Below, in pieces: positions 61,914 to 64,000 of a DNA stretch of 64,000 nt (positions are counted from its first letter, which is position 1; every line of letters begins with the position of its first letter). The translations under genes were made by a program, and so were the position numbers. The notes beneath the pieces were generated by a model. That model worked only from the letters and a program-made list of their open reading frames with translations, searched no databases and was not told the origin of the DNA. The stretch lies in contig CAVSKO010000003.1 of NCBI GenBank assembly GCA_963728545.1, forward strand, positions 1,302,001 through 1,366,000, read 5' to 3'. This DNA comes from DASUNP01 sp963728545 (lineage in GTDB: Bacteria > Acidobacteriota > Blastocatellia > UBA7656).

Positions 61914-62588
61914 CTAGTCTATCCTCCGAGTACGATCATCTATACGGGCAGGTGATCGGAGCATCAGGCTCGATTGAATAAATCTTATTACTGCTCGGTT
62001 CATGAAGCACTCCTGTGCGCGGACTGTGAAGCAAGGCTTGTTTTTCTCTACCTCGCGAGCTAACAAAACAGCTTGTGCTCCTGTCACCAGGCTCGACGGC
62101 TCGCGCGAGCTTGGCTGCTCAACCATCAGGTATGCGTCGGCGAGATCGAAGAACTGCCGGGCAGAAGGTTTGAAATCAGAATTGAAAAGATCGAGCACCT
62201 GTAGATATAGCGTCGGCCTCATAAATCTGCGCAGGCTATTGCTCTCGACAATCACAAATTCATCACTCTCAATCTCTTTTCTGAGCGCCGCGAGCGCGGC
62301 AAACAATTCGCCCTGTCTGGTGCGCACCCAAACAGACCGCCGCGCTCCGGCGGCTAAGAACCGCGAGGTATCTGTGCCCGAATCTTTTTTCCGCTCCTCG
62401 CTGATCGAGAATTGATGTTCGGTCACCACGCAGTCACACGCTTCGCCGTTGACCGAGCAGACTCCGTGGCCGAACTGGGTGATCTTCACCGCAGTCCAAT
62501 TTATTTCAGGCATCGCCCGGATTATGCCTTCGACGACGGAGGTCTTTCCGATGTTTCGTGTGTGACCTCCAACCATCACCATCTTCAT
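61914..62588 (-). CDS. MobB-like P-loop NTPase of unknown role
   Basis: 224 residues. VGGHTRNIGKTSVVEGIIRA is a Walker A of the MobB/SIMIBI kind (N-I-G-K-T-S), and residues 30-60 contain AVKITQFGHG, VNGEACDC and a His-Gln pair, perhaps a metal or nucleotide pocket. Later GTDTSRFLAAGARRSVWVR resembles MobB proteins, which act on molybdopterin guanine dinucleotide synthesis. FVIVESNSLRRFMRP could be the Walker B region. No molybdopterin genes are near, so the substrate is open. Start ATG at 62588. Confidence 0.7.
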   Translation of the reverse strand: MKMVMVGGHTRNIGKTSVVEGIIRAMPEINWTAVKITQFGHGVCSVNGEACDCVVTEHQFSISEERKKDSGTDTSRFLAAGARRSVWVRTRQGELFAALAALRKEIESDEFVIVESNSLRRFMRPTLYLQVLDLFNSDFKPSARQFFDLADAYLMVEQPSSREPSSLVTGAQAVLLAREVEKNKPCFTVRAQECFMNRAVIRFIQSSLMLRSPARIDDRTRRID

Positions 62589-62641
62589 GGCTTTCTCCGA
62601 CTCGCCTTCATCTAACGAAGCGGGGCCGCCTTGGCCCCATT

Positions 62642-64000
62642 TCAGAATGAGTACAAGAACGCTAAGCTAACCCAGTTCAGTCTCTGATCCGCGAAAGGCT
62701 GTCTGAACCAGTCCGTCAGCACTCGGCGGTACTCCTGGGCAAATGTGAAGTTGGGCGAGAATTTGTATTGCCAGTTGATCATATATGTTTGGTTGCGCTT
62801 GCGAATGCCGGCAACCAAATCTTCATCGCGGTTGTCTTCGATGCCGTAGCCGAAATTCGCGCTGAAGTTTTTCAACGACCCTTGATAACCCGCCGGCGCT
62901 TCGCCGTGCAGTTCGGCCCAACCGCCTGTCGAGTTAATGCCGCGCGGGCGGCCCCCAATCACTAGCGCGCTCTGCGCGATATTGCCGGAGAATATTCCCA
63001 GCGCGCGCCCGTGAAAGAGTTCGCCCGTCACGCGGAAGCCCGAAGAGAGCCAGATGTTCGCATCTCCGCTCACGCCATATGAATCAATCGAGGCGAGGCG
63101 GAAATCCCCAGTCACCCCGCCGGGAACACCGAGCCCTAGAGTACCGATGAGGCCGCGCAAACGTGAGTAATGGCCGCTCACGCCCGCCGACGATTCCTTC
63201 CCGTGGCTGGGCGTAGTGAAGCCCAGGCGCGCTTCAAAGGCGGGCAAGGCTCCGCGCTCCCCTAGACCGATTACACGGGCTGCCGGATTACCAGCATTGT
63301 CACCGGCGTTAGGATCAAGCACGGCTGCTGTGAAAATGAACTTAGACTTTTTACCCTCGCGATGCTCGTAGCGAATCTGCGGAATTCGGTTCCACAAATT
63401 CCCCGAAGTCGAAAATCCAGGAATGGCATATGAAGCGAGCGTCGTGGGATTGAGCGGCGAGAAGACAGCCCAATCCTGTCCCGCTTCCAGTGAGTCATTC
63501 GCCCAGTCGATGCGACCGTAAGCCAACCTCACACGGAAAATGTCGAAGTTCACGCCGTTGGCAAACGCGGGTTTCCCGCCTAGCAGATCAAACTCAAACA
63601 CTCCGGTCAGCTTCGCGTCTTCGAAAATCTTGCCCTCGTAACGCAGGCCGAAACGGGTCTGGCGTGCGGTCATATTAAAGTTCTGGTGATCCTGGTCGTT
63701 GCTTGCATCCCGCCTCTGCGCAAACAGCGGAATGTCGTTGGTGTTAGCCCCACGGTCTACGTAGTTGGCATTGAACAAAATGCTGCCGTAAATCTTCACG
63801 GGGATTTTTGAGACCGTAGTCATAGCGCCTTCCGTCTGAGCCTGGGGCTGCGCGGCGCCTGCTTCCTTAGCAGCCGGCTCGCCCGGCGGTTGCGATGAGG
63901 TCACGGCGGGCGGGTTCATAATTCGCGCTTCTGCAGTAATCACGCGAGGGGCGTGAGAGTCGGACGGCCTGGAAGCGGCTCCCAGAGCCAATATCGTCTG
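62642..64000 (-). CDS. Outer-membrane porin-like beta-barrel, 5' end beyond window
   Basis: At least 452 codons, open to the right edge. The visible N-terminus (TILALGAASRPS) looks like the end of a signal peptide, followed by a Pro/Ala/Gln-rich linker and then KIYGSILFNANYVDRG, the first strand of a barrel. Many alternating aromatic strands follow (RFGLRYEGKIF, FRVRLAYGRIDW, IRYEHREGKKSKFIFTAAV) and the last residue is Phe (AFLYSF), the outer-membrane insertion signal. It resembles phosphate-selective/DcaP-like porins. The substrate is unknown. A TTG at 63991 is in frame but is not a plausible start. Confidence 0.8.
   Translation of the reverse strand, partial: QTILALGAASRPSDSHAPRVITAEARIMNPPAVTSSQPPGEPAAKEAGAAQPQAQTEGAMTTVSKIPVKIYGSILFNANYVDRGANTNDIPLFAQRRDASNDQDHQNFNMTARQTRFGLRYEGKIFEDAKLTGVFEFDLLGGKPAFANGVNFDIFRVRLAYGRIDWANDSLEAGQDWAVFSPLNPTTLASYAIPGFSTSGNLWNRIPQIRYEHREGKKSKFIFTAAVLDPNAGDNAGNPAARVIGLGERGALPAFEARLGFTTPSHGKESSAGVSGHYSRLRGLIGTLGLGVPGGVTGDFRLASIDSYGVSGDANIWLSSGFRVTGELFHGRALGIFSGNIAQSALVIGGRPRGINSTGGWAELHGEAPAGYQGSLKNFSANFGYGIEDNRDEDLVAGIRKRNQTYMINWQYKFSPNFTFAQEYRRVLTDWFRQPFADQRLNWVSLAFLYSF

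Overview
The window looks like a chromosomal segment of a soil-type Gram-negative bacterium. It has an outer-membrane beta-barrel protein with a terminal Phe, a UspA protein, large NRPS/PKS genes and much mobile-element debris. I favour Acidobacteriota (Blastocatellia-like) on overall gene style, but this is inference; no rRNA or other marker gene is present.

Region 1 (1-35892, all minus strand) is one operon for a hybrid peptide-polyketide. In transcription order: an NRPS-PKS protein (35892-27859; docking-C-A-PCP-KS-AT-KR-ACP), a giant NRPS of about 7000 residues (27862-6895), a stand-alone SAM methyltransferase (6898-5597), and a third NRPS (5362 to beyond the left edge). Genes are joined by ATGA stop/start overlaps, and each NRPS protein starts with a TubC-type docking domain. 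Eye-aligned A-domain codes suggest Ala - malonyl unit (ketoreduced) - Val - Asn - Thr - Asn - D-Ser - Asn - (methyltransferase) - D-Asn - next module off the left edge. Neither a loading module nor a thioesterase is in the window. The giant NRPS is broken into four frames by three single-base indels, each visible by comparison with a near-identical copy elsewhere in the window. Two modules (Asn-Thr and Asn-Ser) are a tandem duplication of about 6.46 kb. Adenylation subdomains have been swapped repeatedly at the A3 motif.

Region 2 (35893-49526) is a mobile-element zone: a 1.2 kb gene-poor stretch, an intact IS4-family element with 7-bp target duplications, an ISAs1-family transposase remnant, a zinc-ribbon mini-protein, a vWA remnant, a tRNA 3'-end resembling an attachment site, an HTH regulator with an operator and a textbook promoter, an HNH-like protein, an ardC-like antirestriction gene split by a palindrome-bounded insert, small membrane proteins, attC-like folded sites, a GH2 glycosidase, a truncated IS3 element and a tyrosine recombinase.

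Region 3 (50099-54112) has an SSF-type transporter with a small membrane partner, two half-size lycopene-cyclase-like proteins, an integrase remnant, and a HigB-like toxin remnant next to a 143-bp element with terminal inverted repeats.

Region 4 (54213-60036, plus strand) is the most interesting part: a tight four-gene operon of an unrecognised 304-aa protein, two different BREX-type (DUF2791/BrxD-like) P-loop ATPases and an Lhr-like SF2 helicase (BrxHI-like). None of the other BREX proteins (PglX, PglZ, PglW, BrxC/PglY) is in the window. It may be a compact, uncharacterised defence or DNA-processing system.

Region 5 (60264-64000) has a TrbF/VirB8-like mini-protein, a universal stress protein translationally coupled to a shortened PRPP-synthetase gene, a MobB-like P-loop protein and the 3' part of a porin gene running off the right edge.
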